In this document: positions 10,392-21,029 of the stretch, in pieces
How positions within the stretch are numbered: position 1 is the first letter of the stretch
Layout: each line of letters starts with the position of its first letter
Origin: Lithodes maja
Lineage: Eukaryota > Arthropoda > Malacostraca > Decapoda > Lithodidae
Assembly: GCA_037953745.1 (NCBI GenBank)
Contig: JBAKBP010007901.1
Span: 31,661-95,660 of the forward strand
DNA length: 64,000 nt
Reading direction: 5' to 3'
Program-made: the position numbers and the translations under genes
The notes under the pieces: model-generated
The model's database searches: none
What the model was told of the DNA's origin: nothing
The model's input: the letters and a program-made list of their open reading frames with translations, nothing else

Positions 10392-10485
10392 CAAATAATA
10401 ACTACAATAACGAAAATAATAATTATAATAACAAACATAATAATAATACTAAAATAATAATAATAATAACAATAATATTAAAAAA
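10310..10485. repeat. (ACT)n and (AAT)n microsatellite
   Basis: Starts with about eight ACT triplets, then ~20 AAT triplets, then imperfect AATAATAAC. The open frames across it are low-complexity artefacts. Confidence 0.95.
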
Positions 10486-10514
10486 AATATGACAGATTTC
10501 AATCAAATTTGAGA

Positions 10515-10620
10515 TAGTGGTTCGTACCCTGGACTGAGGCTTCAGGGTTCACACCGCTCCAGAGAGATCAGCCGCACATCTTTTTATCAACAACACAAAC
10601 TTTGTCCACAGGATTCCTTT
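10515..10620 (+). repeat. tRNA-like dispersed repeat, copy 3
   Basis: AGTGGTTCGTACCCTGGACT followed by TCAGGGTTCACACCGCTCC and CAGCCGCACATCTTTTTATC. Inverted relative to 8266-8395, about 2.2 kb away. Confidence 0.5.
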
Positions 10621-11019
10621 ATCTCGGGCTATCGCTTTTATTTTATTGTTTATTTTATTTTATTGTTTTGAGATGTACACGAGGGATACAAAAGACAATG
10701 CTGCCTGTAGCCAAATTCAAGGTATTGTACAGTACGTTAGAGTAAAAATGTCTGGACACAGCTTGAACCAGTTAAATTCACAGGATCAACATTTTTAGCC
10801 TACTTATAATGAATACACTATAGTTTTGGGAAGAATAGCAACGAATTAAAGACCTGAAAATGTTCCCAATATTGTATTTGTCTTTGAAAAATAATCCTGA
10901 ATCTATTTAAATATTTATTGTAATGTTAGAAAAACCATCACGTCATGTTGATCAAACTGGGTGTATTTATTGGCTTATTTACTCAACTTTTTATTTAATT
11001 ACGTATTCTTGTTTTATTG
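10621..11019. other. AT-rich stretch, no feature recognised
   Basis: TTTTATTTTATTG-type sequence followed by unique AT-rich DNA. No frame with a domain. Confidence 0.5.
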
Positions 11020-11335
11020 CTCCCTAGACCTCCATCAAGCTTAAAAAACAATGCAACATCCCAAGGCATTCAAGACAAGTTTGTACATTTTTCAATAGAA
11101 ACATGTCCAGGCCAGAGGATGGTTACCATTATATTACAGTCTCGCTATCGCTCGCCAGGAAAAAAATCGACACCTAAATGGTACGACAGGTTCTAATATT
11201 GACACAGAAATGGGGTGAAAGGTCGTAAAACCGCCAAAGTAATAGAGTGAACATCTTAAAATATCAAAACTAATGGGGCTAAACATGAGGTAGAAGGGTA
11301 GCCAGACAAAACAACCATCTCCCCTTAATATACAG
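11020..11335 (-). repeat. Fam-300 dispersed repeat, copy 5
   Basis: Inverted copy with GACCTCCATCAAGCTTAAA at the left and the well preserved core CTCGCTATCGCTCGCCAGG at ~11141-11160. The right end carries CCATCTCCCCTTAATATA. Confidence 0.65.
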
Positions 11336-11413
11336 TATACGGCATAGATATACAACAAATAAATCTACGAAATATACAGTCATGATCTTCAGGAGCTATG
11401 TCTACATGTGGAC

Positions 11414-12588
11414 AAACTATACTGTTTCTGTTCAGCTGACGATAAATTGAATCCTTTGGCCGCTAATTTTTGAATACTTAATGGCAAAATATGAAACTAC
11501 TATGTCTCTGCATCATATTAAGACCAAGTGTATATAATTAGCACCATATTTCACTACAAACCACTATGTCTCTGCATCATATTAAGACCAAGTTTATATA
11601 ATTAGCACCATATTTCACTACAAACTACTGTCTCTGCTTAAGACCAAGTTTATATAATTAGCACCATATTTCACTACAAACCACTATGTCTCTGCATCAT
11701 ATTAAGACCAAGTTTATATAATTAGCACCATATTTCACTACAAACCACTATGTCTCTGCATCATATTAAGACCAAGTTTATATATTTAGCACCACATTTC
11801 ACTACAAACCACTATGTCTCTGCATCATATTAAGACCAAGTTTATATAATTAGCACCATATTTCACTACAAACCACTATGTCTCTGCATCATATTAAGAC
11901 CAAGTTTATATAATTAGCACCATATTTAACTACAAACCACTATGTCTCTGCATCATATTAAGACCAAGTTTATATAATTAGCACCATATTTCACTACAAA
12001 CCACTATGTCTCTGCATCATATTAAGACCAAGTTTATATAATAAGCACCATATTTCACTACAAACCACTATGTCTCTGCATCATATTAAGACCAAGTTTA
12101 TATAATTAGCACCATATTTCACTACAAACTACTATGTCTCTGCATCATATTAAGACCAAGTTTATATAATTAGCACCATATTTAACTACAAACCACTATG
12201 TCTCTGCATTATATTAAGACCAAGTTTATATAATTAGCATCATATTTCACTACAAACCACTATGTCTCTGCATCATATTAAGACCAAGTTTATGTAATTA
12301 GCACCATCTTTCACTACAAACCACTATGTCTCTGCATCATATTAAGACCAAGTTTATATAATTAGCACCATATTTCACCACAAACCACTATGTCTCTGCA
12401 TCATATGAAGACCAAGTTTAAATAATTAGCACCATATTTCACTACAAACCACTATGTCTCTGCATCATATTAAGACCAAGTTTATATAATTAGCATCATA
12501 TTTCACTACAAAAGCTCCAAAAATAACTGAGAAATCTTGATGGGACCTTTGTAATTTACCGCCAGTTGAAAAGAAACAGAGTATAAGT
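11414..12588 (+). mobile_element. TIR element inflated by a 64-bp array
   Basis: Left end AAACTATACTGTTTCTGTTC and, inverted at the right, ACTTATACTCTGTTTCTTTT. Apart from the array it is collinear with the two ~230-bp relatives at 1227-1456 and 9735-9967. Length is 1175 bp, against ~230 bp in the unexpanded relatives. Confidence 0.75.
11495..12515 (+). repeat. 64-bp tandem array, ~16 units
   Basis: Each unit contains CACTATGTCTCTGCATCATA, TTAAGACCAAGTTTATATAA and TTAGCACCATATTTCACTAC. Units are >90% alike by eye; one near 11625 is shortened. Confidence 0.95.
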
Positions 12589-12739
12589 AACACAAACTTT
12601 AACCCTTTCAAGATACGATGTCGCATTTATTTTCCGCTTTCTGGCTAATAATAGACAATTTTATTCGGATTAGGAAGGGTATATGAAAGCGAGAGAGTTA
12701 ATGGAGATAGTGTTTACCCTGATAATACCAATTGATCCT

Positions 12740-12970
12740 TCCTAAGCCGTATGAAATCGTCTAATGATAGCCAGCATATATAGTCCTTACCCTTATAATA
12801 CCCACAGATCCTTCCTAAACTGTATAACATCGTCTAATGATAGCCAGCATATATAGTCCTTACCCTTATAATACCCACAGATCATTCCTAAACTGTATAA
12901 CATCGTCTAATGATAGCCAGCATATATAGTCCTTACCCTTATAATACCCACAGATACTTCCTAAACTGTA
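12740..12970 (+). repeat. 74-bp tandem array, left part
   Basis: Units with ATAATACCCACAGATCCTTC, CTAAACTGTATAACATCGTC and TAATGATAGCCAGCATATAT. About three units lie left of the RTE-1 insertion; the array resumes at 13790. Confidence 0.9.
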
Positions 12971-13789
12971 TCTATCTATCTATTGCCTGACGCCGTGATC
13001 CCCGAAGGGGTGGCCACGAACGAACCGACCCCATGCACCTCTGTCCCCAGTCAGTCGACGCCCCTCCCCCCAACCAGCACCGCCTTCGTTCATGTAGTTC
13101 CTCACTCCATCCTTCCACCTCATATTCGGTCTACCTCTCCCCCTCTGTCCCTCCACCTCGCTCTCGTACACCCTCTTAGTCATTCTCTCGCTTTCCATAC
13201 GTTCCATATGGCCGAACCATCTCAAGTTGTTCCTTTTCACACTTTCCAGCACATCTACCTCCACACCACACCTCCTTCTTACTTCCTCATTAGTCTGTCT
13301 ATCCCTCCATGTAACTCCGCACGCACTCCTTAAGTAATTCATTTCCACTGCTCTCACTCTTGGTCTGAGTCTCTCAACCAACGTCCATGCTTCGCTTCCG
13401 TAAGTCAGTATCGGGATTACCACACTGTCATGCAAGGACTTCTTCACTTCCATACTGACCACCCTATTTCTTGTTACTGCTTTTAGCGTTCCTACAACCC
13501 TCTTCCCCTGTTGTACCCTCTCCCGCATCTCTTCATCCATAGTCCCATCTTTACTCAACACACTGCCCAGATACTTAAAAGAGTTGACGATCTCCATAGC
13601 CTGACCGTTCAGCTTCACCTCACACTCTGTGACTTCACCCCTTTCGAAGACCACAACCTTGCTATTCCCCGTATTTACCTTCAAATTACGTTTTTCGCAC
13701 ACTGTTCCAAACTCATTTACCAGACCCTGCAACTCCCATTCATTATCACTCATCAGAACTGTATCATCCGCAAACAGCAGTATAGGTAG
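12971..13789 (-). mobile_element. RTE-1 insertion, 5' truncated
   Basis: Flanked by a 10-bp duplication, CTAAACTGTA (12961-12970 and 13790-13799). The 3' end on the minus strand is a (GATA)n tail (12971-12982 on the plus strand reads TCTATCTATCTA). The 5' end cuts the RT just before the catalytic FADD. The young copy at 60781-61131 has the same C-terminus. Confidence 0.9.
12980..13777 (-). pseudogene. RTE-1 RT C-terminal half
   Basis: Open from the catalytic LLFADDTVLMSD at the 5' cut through to a stop at 12980. Visible motifs: FGTVCEKRNLKVN, FKYLGSVLSKDG, LTYGSEAWTL, and a C-terminal NNLRWFGHMERM followed by RGRGRPNMRWKDGV. These are the thumb and C-terminal region of RTE-type RTs. The first ATG is at 13753. 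The frame is open but 5' truncated, lacking the endonuclease and the RT fingers, so it cannot retrotranspose. Confidence 0.85.
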
Positions 13790-14480
13790 CTAAACTGTAT
13801 AACATCGTCTAATGATAGCCAGCATGTATAGTCCTTACCCTTATAATACCCACAGATCCTTCCTAAACTGTATAACATCGTCTAATGATAGCCAGTATAT
13901 ATAGTCCTTATCCTTATAATACCCACAGATACTTCCTAAACTGTATAACATCGTCTAATGATAGCCAGCATATATAGTCTTTACCCTTATAATACCCACA
14001 GATCCTTCCTAAACTGTATAACATCGTCTAATGATAGCCAACATATATAGTCCTTACCCTTATAATACCCACAGATCCTTCCTAAACTGTATAACATCGT
14101 CTAATGATAGCCAGCATATATAGTCCTTACCCTAATAATACCCACAGATCCTTCCTAAACTGTATAACATCGTCTAATGATAGCCAGCATATATAGTCCT
14201 TACCCTTATAATACCCACAGATACTTCCTAAACTGTATAACATCGTCTATTGATAGCCAGCATATATAGTCCTTACCTTTATAATACCCACAGATACTTC
14301 CTAAACTGTATAACATCGTCTAATGATAGCCAGTATATATAGTCCTTACCCTTATAATACCCACAGATACTTCCTAAACTGTATAACATCGTCTATTGAT
14401 AGCCAGCATATATAGTCCTTACCCTTATACTACCCACAGATCCTTCCTAAACTGTATAACATCGTCTAATGATAGCCGCA
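13790..14480 (+). repeat. 74-bp tandem array, right part
   Basis: About nine further units of the array of 12740-12970, with scattered substitutions (CTATTGATAGCC, CCTAATAATACC). The last unit runs into the right arm of the host MITE at AGCCGCAATAAACGGTC. Confidence 0.92.
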
Positions 14481-14520
14481 ATAAACGGTCAAAGCGCGTC
14501 AAGGGCTTCAAAAGGTTATT

Positions 14521-14830
14521 TTAAGGGGAGATGGATCGTTTTTCTGGTCCCCCTTCTCCCTCGTGTTTATACCCATTAGTTTTGAATGTTATGACTTTTG
14601 GCCATTAGTTTGGCGATTTTAACACCTTTAGCTCCATTTCGTTGTCAATTTTAGGAGTTCCGTGCCATTTAGGTGTAGATTTTTTCCTGGCGAGCGATAG
14701 CTAGCCTGTAATTATAAGAGGAACCGGCATTTTTCTACCGAAAAATGTATACACAAATGTTGAGGGGTGGTCTACGGGGTGTTATTTTATGTTTGAGGGA
14801 GGAAACTAAAAGATATATTAATATATTAAT
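14521..14830 (+). repeat. Fam-300 dispersed repeat, copy 6
   Basis: Starts TTAAGGGGAGATGG, with the core CCTGGCGAGCGATAGCTAGC near 14686 and an end with GAGGAACCGGC and GTCTACGGGG. Confidence 0.65.
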
Positions 14831-14869
14831 TAATAGACCAAAAAAACAGCCACTATCCCCTTAACTGAG

Positions 14870-15020
14870 ATATTAATTACCCTTATAATACCCACAGATC
14901 CTTCCTAAGCTGTATAAAATCGTCTAATGATAGCCAGCATATATAGGCTTTTCCCTTATAATACCCACAGAGCCTTCCTAAACCGTATAAAATCGTCTAA
15001 TGATAGCCTCAATAAACGGT
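14870..15020. mobile_element. MITE arms, target of LINE-B
   Basis: Two units of the 74-bp-type sequence ending AGCCTCAATAAACGGTC, where LINE-B begins. The other half of the MITE is not obvious at the far side of LINE-B. Confidence 0.45.
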
Positions 15021-15173
15021 CATGGGTGGATCGAGCCCTCACTGTCCTCGCGAGGAAGGGAGGATTCGGAAGGATTGGATTTCGGGAGGTCGTGCTTGCA
15101 GCTGCGTGTTGTCTGTGAGTGAGTGGATGGATCGGCGAGAGATATTAGTATGGATGTGCTTCTGGAAGTTGGT

Positions 15174-15592
15174 TCAGGGTGGGCAGGGAGGGAGAGAGGA
15201 CAGTAATTGTGTGTGATACCGTGTGCTGGGTGTTGTTTTGATATTTCTTGGTGTCTGTGGGTGTGTTGCCATGTAGTTTAGTGGGTGGTCTTGGTTCGTG
15301 GAGGCTGCTGCCAGGAATTGAGTGCCTCTCATGTCCGGATGGTCTTTGACTTTGAGGATGTTGTTTTCTTGATGTAGGTGATCTGTGGGTGCAGTAGCTG
15401 TGCAGCCTGTAATGATCTTCAGGGCTTTGTTTTGAATAGTCTGTAAGGTCTTATGATGTGTTTCAGCTAGGTTAGAAGCCCATGCTGGGCTTGCGTATTC
15501 CATCACTGATCTTATGTATTGTTTATATATTGTGGTGGTAGTATCTTTGTTGTATCCAAATTTTGTGTGAGCAAGTGACCTGAGGGCGTTAA
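15174..15592 (-). pseudogene. LINE-B ORF2 C-terminal region
   Basis: Reads ALRSLAHTKFGYNKDTTTT, then SVMEYASPAWASNLAETHHK, then IQNKALKIITGC, a region found after the RT domain in Jockey- and I-type elements (the "YASPAW" and "QNKALR" blocks). Ends at a stop at 15174. It continues, across the inserted element, the frame of 17188-18874. Confidence 0.8.
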
Positions 15593-17183
15593 CCCTAAAG
15601 CAGGCGTCACACCATGCCGACTTGAGCCAAGACTGACCACGACCTTTAGTCGTGGTCAGGTGTGCCGACCTTCGGCGGAGAGCTTAAAGATTTGGGGGGG
15701 GTGAGTTTTGGACGGGATGCAGTATGGATGGCCACGCCGCTTGACGGCACCTGACGGTGACCTGACGCGGTAGAGTGGCGCCCATGCAGGACTGAAGGTG
15801 AGACCTAGGTCGCCGCTGGAGTGCAGATCTGCGGCGTAGCGGGTTGACAACGACCCGACGAACGGCGTCGACAGGAGGTAGGGCGGCGTCAATATGCATT
15901 ACTGTGCCGATGGACGGCGACCCCTTTAGTATGGACGGCTGATTATTAACTGATTATTTCAGTTAATTCTGTTATTATATTATTATTAATAATTTAATTA
16001 TGTATTGAATGTTGTTATTTTTCATTTTTTCTGTAATTAATATACCTGATCTTATATTTTGATGGTTATTGATAATATATTTATTATTTAATTATTTAAT
16101 TATGTCGTTTATTTATATATTGACCGTTAGGGCATCGTTGGGTCGCCGCAAGCCGCCGCTGATCCCTGCAGGTTGTTATGGTGACGCCGCCTGACGCAGA
16201 CCTCATTTATGGTGCCGTGTGCCGCCGTGTGCCGCTGCACTGACGCCTACCTTTTCCCGTCAAGCGCCGTCAAGCGCCGTCACACGCCATCAGCCTCCCG
16301 TCCCCTTCACGTCCCATTATTTTACCTCACTCCACGCCGACTTGATTTTCAAAGTTGAGTATGTTGAACTTTTGAGGGGGTATGTAAAGACCCATCCCGA
16401 CCTGTTTGTTATGTTGGCGACGGCCCATGATGCGCGGCGACGTAGACCAAGACTGTCCACGACCCTTAGGTCGCGGACAGTCTTGGCCTAAAATCGGCTA
16501 GGTGTGACGGGTGCTTTAGCCGCACCTATAGTTTCCAATAAAAAAAAATTCCCACTCCCTAAGTATATCTCAGCTCACTCAGAGCCAGTTTTGTGCCCGG
16601 CGATAATTTGTTTCTGTGACGTTTTTATCCACCAAAAAAAACTTGTATTTGGATTAATGAGCTACCATCGGCTTTGTTATTGATTGAACTTGAAGATAAG
16701 CAAATAAAAACATAGAATAAATACAAAACAACCACATTGGGGCACTCCGAAATAAGAATTGTAAAACAAAATTGAAATACCTTATCTCCAACTCGTGCTA
16801 GCTCAAAATTTTGCCCGCAACATTTTTGATTTGCATACATATATGGAAGCGGAATTTAATGAGGATTCCACTGGTAACTTCAGAATTACTATAAACCAAA
16901 TAGTTACTGAGATACACGAATAAACGTGAAAGTATCGAAAAACAGACTGAGCTGTACTCTGCTCTCTTCCCAGCCAGCCGTGAGTAAACCATTACACTGA
17001 GGGGGTTGCCATTTATATCCATTGAACTAGACTTAATACTTAATATCTATGCCAAATATGACGCGCGTCAGACAAAAACTAAATTTTTGGCGAATATTTG
17101 TATGTTTAATGACTGAACGAGTCATCGTGCGCCTAGGAAAAAAATACCTAATGACTCTGAACGAGTCATCGTGCGCCAAAGGG
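15593..17183. mobile_element. TTAA-flanked composite DNA element inside LINE-B
   Basis: TTAA at 15589-15592 and 17184-17187. The right end (inverted) is CCCTTTGGCGCACGATGACT. The segment 16521-17183 is the same MITE as 37621-38292. Its left end has been replaced by a second TIR element (15595-16520). No transposase frame. Confidence 0.8.
15595..16520. mobile_element. TIR element nested in the MITE end
   Basis: Ends CTAAAGCAGGCGTCACACC and, inverted, CTAAAGCACCCGTCACACC (17 of 19 alike). Both subterminal regions carry a hairpin around CCACGACC (15630-15655 and 16447-16485). The interior is GC-rich at both sides and AT-rich in the middle. A TAA/TTA-like flank hints at a 3-bp target duplication but is not clean. 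Superfamily open. Confidence 0.6.
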
Positions 17184-17187
17184 TTAA

Positions 17188-18874
17188 GTCTGGGTGTCAG
17201 TTTCTTTTTAATGTTTGTGGTGTGCTGTTTGAATGTCATATGAGTATCATATGTTACTCCTAGGATTTTGGGTGTGTGTGTATGTGTTAGGGGTGTGTTG
17301 TTTATGGTGAGTTGAGGGATGTATTCGTGTTCTCCTGTCCAGCTTGTGAGCAGGGTTGCGATATATTTGGCTGGGGCTAGATTAAGTCTGTTTGTAGTGC
17401 ACAAGCCATGTAGTGTGTTGAGATAGGGTTGAAGGAGATCTGTTGCTATTTTTGGGTCATGGTGTGTGCATGTGAGTGTTATGTCATCTGCATAGGAGGC
17501 AAAGTTTATTTGGGGCGTATTGGGTGTAGTTATATCGTGCATGTACAGATTGAAGAGTGCGGGCGATAGGACGGATCCTTGTGGGACTCCGTTTGGAAAG
17601 TTTCTGATTTTAGATGACTGACCGGCAAAAGATACGTGTGCACATCTTCCTGCTAGGAAGTTGGCCAGCCACCTTTTTGTGTTGTTGTGCATGTTTGTGT
17701 TGTAGATTTTGTTTGTTAGGTTGTGGCGGGGGATGGCATCGAAGGCTTTACTAATGTCGAAAGTGGCTAATAGTGATCTGTGTGGTGGTCTAGCTGAGTT
17801 GATGCCATCAAAAGCTCTTTGTGTAAGGTCTGCGAGAAGAGTGTTTGTGGAGTGCAGTGGCCTAAAGCCATGTTTTGTTGGAGCTAGGGGTAGGTCGGGT
17901 GTAATTAGTTGTAATACTAGGCGTTCCACGACTTTGGAGGGGGAGCAAAGGAGTGTGATGGGGCGGTGCGAGGAGGGTAGCGTGGGGTCTTTGTTGGGTT
18001 TGGGGAATGTGGTGATGATACCATGCTTCCAAATGTCTGGTATTGTGTTGTGTGAATAACTGTTGTTTGATATGTTAGTGAGTGCTTGTATGCCTTGTGG
18101 TCCCAGGTGTCTGAGGTGTATGTTGCTTATGTTGTCTAGGCCGCAAGCGGGTGAGTGCTTGAGATTGTTGATGATATGCTTTGTCTGGTGATTGGTGAAG
18201 GGTGTATAGTCAGGGTCTGTGGGGAATTGTCTCTTACGTCGGATGACACGTCGGTCGTCTTTGTGAGGTATTAGGTGGCTGACATGTGAGAAGTAATTGA
18301 TGAGAGTGTTTGCTTGTTGTTTACATGAAGGAGTAGAGTCTGTTGTTGTGATTGCAGCATGTGATTGTGTTGTGTTGCTCTTGGAAAGTGTGATGCTGTT
18401 TAGTGTTTTGTAGAGTTTTTTGGGGTTTGTTTTGTGATCAAGTGTTTGTAGGAAGTTATTCCAATTTAGTTTTTGTTGTTCTTGTATTTTGTTGTTAGTT
18501 TGGGTGTTGAGTGCTTGGATTTGTTGTGTGATGTCTTGTGTGTGGGGTGCTGGGGAGTGTTTCAGTATGTCGCGTTGTCTGATGAGGTTTTGAATTTCTG
18601 GTGTGAAGTTGGGGTTGTGTCTTTTTCTGTTACCTCTTGGAATGTGTTTCTTGTCAGCGTTTTGGGTAGTTTTATTGAGTATGTGTACAGCATTGTTGAT
18701 GTTAGTGATGGGTGTACTGTTTAGAGTTGTGAAGTGTTGTTCTGTCTCATTTGTGAATGCTTCCCAGTTAGCTCTTTTATAATTGGTGTATGTGTGTTTG
18801 TGGCTAGCTGGGGTGAGTCTGGTTTTGGTGATGATAATGATCGGAAGGTGGTCAGAGCCTAAGGTTCTGACCAC
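17188..18874 (-). pseudogene. LINE-B reverse transcriptase
   Basis: RT that would prime on nicked target DNA. From N to C: SPACGLDNISNIHLRHLGPQ, FPKPNKDP, HRPITLLCSPSKVVERLV, KHGFRPLHSTNTLLADL, TFDISKAFDAIPRHNL, FPNGVPQGSVLSPALFNLYM, then catalytic NFASYADDITLT. All seven RT blocks are readable in one frame. The frame enters the inserted element at LNP. One in-frame TAG (18878-18880) separates it from the endonuclease; otherwise the copy is well preserved. Confidence 0.9.
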
Positions 18875-18877
18875 CCT

Positions 18878-19492
18878 CTAGGATGTTGTGGGGGCGAGTT
18901 CTGGGGAACAAAAGGTGATATCTGGAGATGATGGGTTATAGAGGGCTTGGTGAGGAATATGGGTATGTTGATGGATGTCGTTAAGGATGATGAGGTTATC
19001 AGTTTGGTTTTGTAGTACCAGCCCTCTGTCTGTGTCGGGGTTGTCGACAAACCAGGCCGACGTCTTGGCGTTGAAGTCACCACCCAGGATGATGTGTGGG
19101 GTGTTTGTGATGTGTTGTAAGTGTGGTCTGTATTCATTTGGTACTGTAGGGGATGTTTGGGGAGGGATATATGTGTTTATGATGGTTATGTTGGAGTTGT
19201 TGCCAGTGCGTATTTTAATTGATTGTATTTCTGTTGTGTTATCATTTGGGGGGAGAAGGGATTTAGTTTGTTCACTGGTAACTATGTATGATATTTCTTT
19301 GTGTACCAGGGTGATGAGTCCACCGCCTCCGCCGACAGCCCGTTCTTGTCTGATGGTGGTGAAATCATAAAATGTAGGTGTTTTTTGTGTTGTGCGGAGT
19401 TTTGTTTCTTGTAAAATGGCAGTGTGTATGTTGTGTTGTTTGATGAAGTGTGAGAGTTCGTGTTCCTTTGTGTTGATGCCATCTATTTTCAA
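18878..19492 (-). pseudogene. LINE-B endonuclease
   Basis: Apurinic-type endonuclease. NINILQLKIDGINTKEHEL, LQETKL, GGGGGLITLVHKE, NTYIPPQ, LGGDFNAKTSAWF and, after a TAG at 18878, LGSDHLPI. Asn, Glu, Asp-Phe-Asn and Ser-Asp-His catalytic blocks are all present. The reading is continuous upstream of 19492 into a proline-rich stretch, so the start of this polypeptide is farther to the right. Confidence 0.88.
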
Positions 19493-19509
19493 TTGGAGAA
19501 TGTTAATGT

Positions 19510-19720
19510 TATGTGCACGATGTATGTTGGGTGATGCTGCACAAGGATGGGGTGGGGGTGAGAGAGGGGGTGGGGGTGGGGGTGAGGGAGGGGCTGGGGG
19601 AGGGGCTGGGGGTTGGGATGGGTGAGGTGGGGGTGGGGATTGGGGAGCAGGAGATGGGGGATGGAATGGATTAGGATGGGGTGTGGTGTGATGAGTTGAG
19701 GGAGGAGAGGTGGACGGGTT
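19510..19720 (-). other. Proline-rich linker of LINE-B
   Basis: G-rich on the plus strand (GGGGGTGGGGGTGAGGGAGG), i.e. long Pro runs on the minus strand between the zinc finger and the endonuclease. The length of this tract probably varies between copies. Confidence 0.6.
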
Positions 19721-20164
19721 TTAGGGGGGCAGTGGATGATATGGGAAGGTTAGGTGGGTTGGGGAGGAGAGGTGGACGGGTTTTAGGCGAGGGATTTGAC
19801 TGGGAGAGGGAGGGGCATGAGGAACAGGTCCAGGTGTTCGTGTAGTTTCTTGGAGGCAAGTGTTGGGCAGGTGAAGTGGGTCCAGTTCCTGCATGAATTG
19901 CAGAGAACTGAACCCGTAGTGTGGCGACTCGAAGTGATGGGTTTTGAGCAAGTTGGACATATGTATGTATATGTATGGGTTGCTCTCAATGTCTCCGGCT
20001 AGAAAAAGTCTTCGAGAAATGACAGCCGGAGCGTCATTTCTCGGTGTAGGAAAAACTGTGTGATGTGTGTGTGTGGTGTGAGAGGTGTGGAAATTCCCGG
20101 CGCGACCGAAGCCGCTCCAAGGACTCCTGTACGAGTAGGCATAATTGCCCGAAATTGCCTTCAT
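19721..20164 (-). pseudogene. LINE-B N-terminal region: leader, 2A-like motif, zinc finger
   Basis: Begins at ATG 20164. About 60 residues lead to RRLFLAGDIESNP, the consensus of a 2A ribosome-skipping peptide up to its last residues (expected Gly-Pro; here Tyr follows). Directly after it the frame shifts, and the neighbouring frame reads YICPTCSKPI, VLCNSC, NWTHFTCP, a PHD-like CxxC...CxxC...HxxC finger. Non-LTR elements with an N-terminal 2A and zinc finger are known. The 2A is degenerate here and probably not active. Confidence 0.7.
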
Positions 20165-20930
20165 TCCCTGTTAATTTTCATGCATAAGCAAAAGCCAGAG
20201 CGTAATACAATTATGTATTCGTGAAAGTACGGTAATACCTTTCAAATTACTCCTGAATCATCCCTGTACGACGTCTGGTTTTCTTGTAAGGATCTTGCAA
20301 ACGAAGGGCAAAATTGCTAAAAATTACCAAATCCGATAGGCGAAATCGCTAAAAATTACCAATTATTTTCTGTTTTCGCTATGTGTGACGCTGCACATAA
20401 GTGAGCTCTCTCTCACACAAACCTCAGTGTCGTGGCGGGGCCTGTAGGCTCCGGCTGACGTCCATCCATGCTGCTTGCAAAAGCTGGCCTGGCTCACAGG
20501 CTACAAAATAGTAGGAAAATCGTCTCCGTCATATGAGGGGACCCGCGTGAATAGGGTTAAGAAGTGTGGTTGTTTTGATTATTTAATAGGGTCACCATAA
20601 GGGTAATGGTGTGGCATTTTTTCTGTACAGAAGCTTGGCCTTTTTGGTTGGGGCTTCTTAGGAATGTGACCTTTTTCGTTAGCCATGGAGAAACTGCAGA
20701 GGTACAAATTATTATTATATATATATATATATATTATATATTATATAATATATATTTTATTATAATTATTATATTATTATATTATCATGTTAAAAATATC
20801 TTATATATTTTTGTTTAGCTTTACTTGGCATTCCTCTTCCTCTATGTATCTAGCAATTTAACCCCCTCAAACTCCTTATGACGCGATAGTGTGGTAATTA
20901 CCCCGGGCCAAAAAGCTCTAAAACACGATC
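20165..20930. other. Putative LINE-B 5' region and AT-rich sequence
   Basis: 20165-20560 may be 5' UTR: two repeats of a CAAAATTGCTAAAAATTACC-like phrase at ~20310-20360 and CT-rich sequence near 20405. 20710-20790 is a (TA)n-type tract. No protein frame with a domain. Confidence 0.4.
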
Positions 20931-21025
20931 GAGTGATAACTCAAGCGAGCTTAAAATACGCAGGCGTTTCGTTCATGGTCACCCCTTCGGGGATCAAGGT
21001 GTCCGGCAATATATACCGGTAGGCT
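20931..21025 (+). mobile_element. RTE-1 3' terminal fragment
   Basis: GTTCATGGTCACCCCTTCGG and GGATCAAGGTGTCCGGCAAT match the last bases of RTE-1 (compare 27429-27470 and 61078-61118). The tail is replaced by ATATATACCGGTAGGCTATA. Confidence 0.6.
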
Positions 21026-21029
21026 ATAG

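Larger units (their letters stand above)
12603..14514. mobile_element. TIR element inflated by a 74-bp array, split by RTE-1
   Basis: The left arm begins after TTAA at 12599-12602 with CCCTTTCAAGATACGATG. The right end, inverted, reads CCTTTTGAAGCCCTTGACGC. The arms share the phrase of the TTAA MITEs. The interior is a 74-bp array interrupted at 12971-13789 by RTE-1. Confidence 0.65.
15021..20170 (-). mobile_element. LINE-B, interrupted by nested DNA elements
   Basis: Read on the minus strand: N-terminal leader with a 2A-like motif (20164-19976), zinc finger, proline-rich linker, endonuclease, RT and C-terminal region (ending 15174), then a ~150-base 3' UTR. The 1591-bp segment 15593-17183 is an insertion at TTAA. 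Removing it joins LTPRLN to ALRSLAHTKFGYNKD in frame. Likely I/Jockey group; clade not certain. The 5' UTR may extend right of 20170. Confidence 0.85.

Noticed and set aside
17709..19370. Plus-strand frames at 17709-18059, 18473-18724 and 18975-19370
   Set aside because: Shadows antisense to LINE-B RT and endonuclease; Val/Gly/Cys-rich as expected from the complement of Thr/His/Asn-rich coding.
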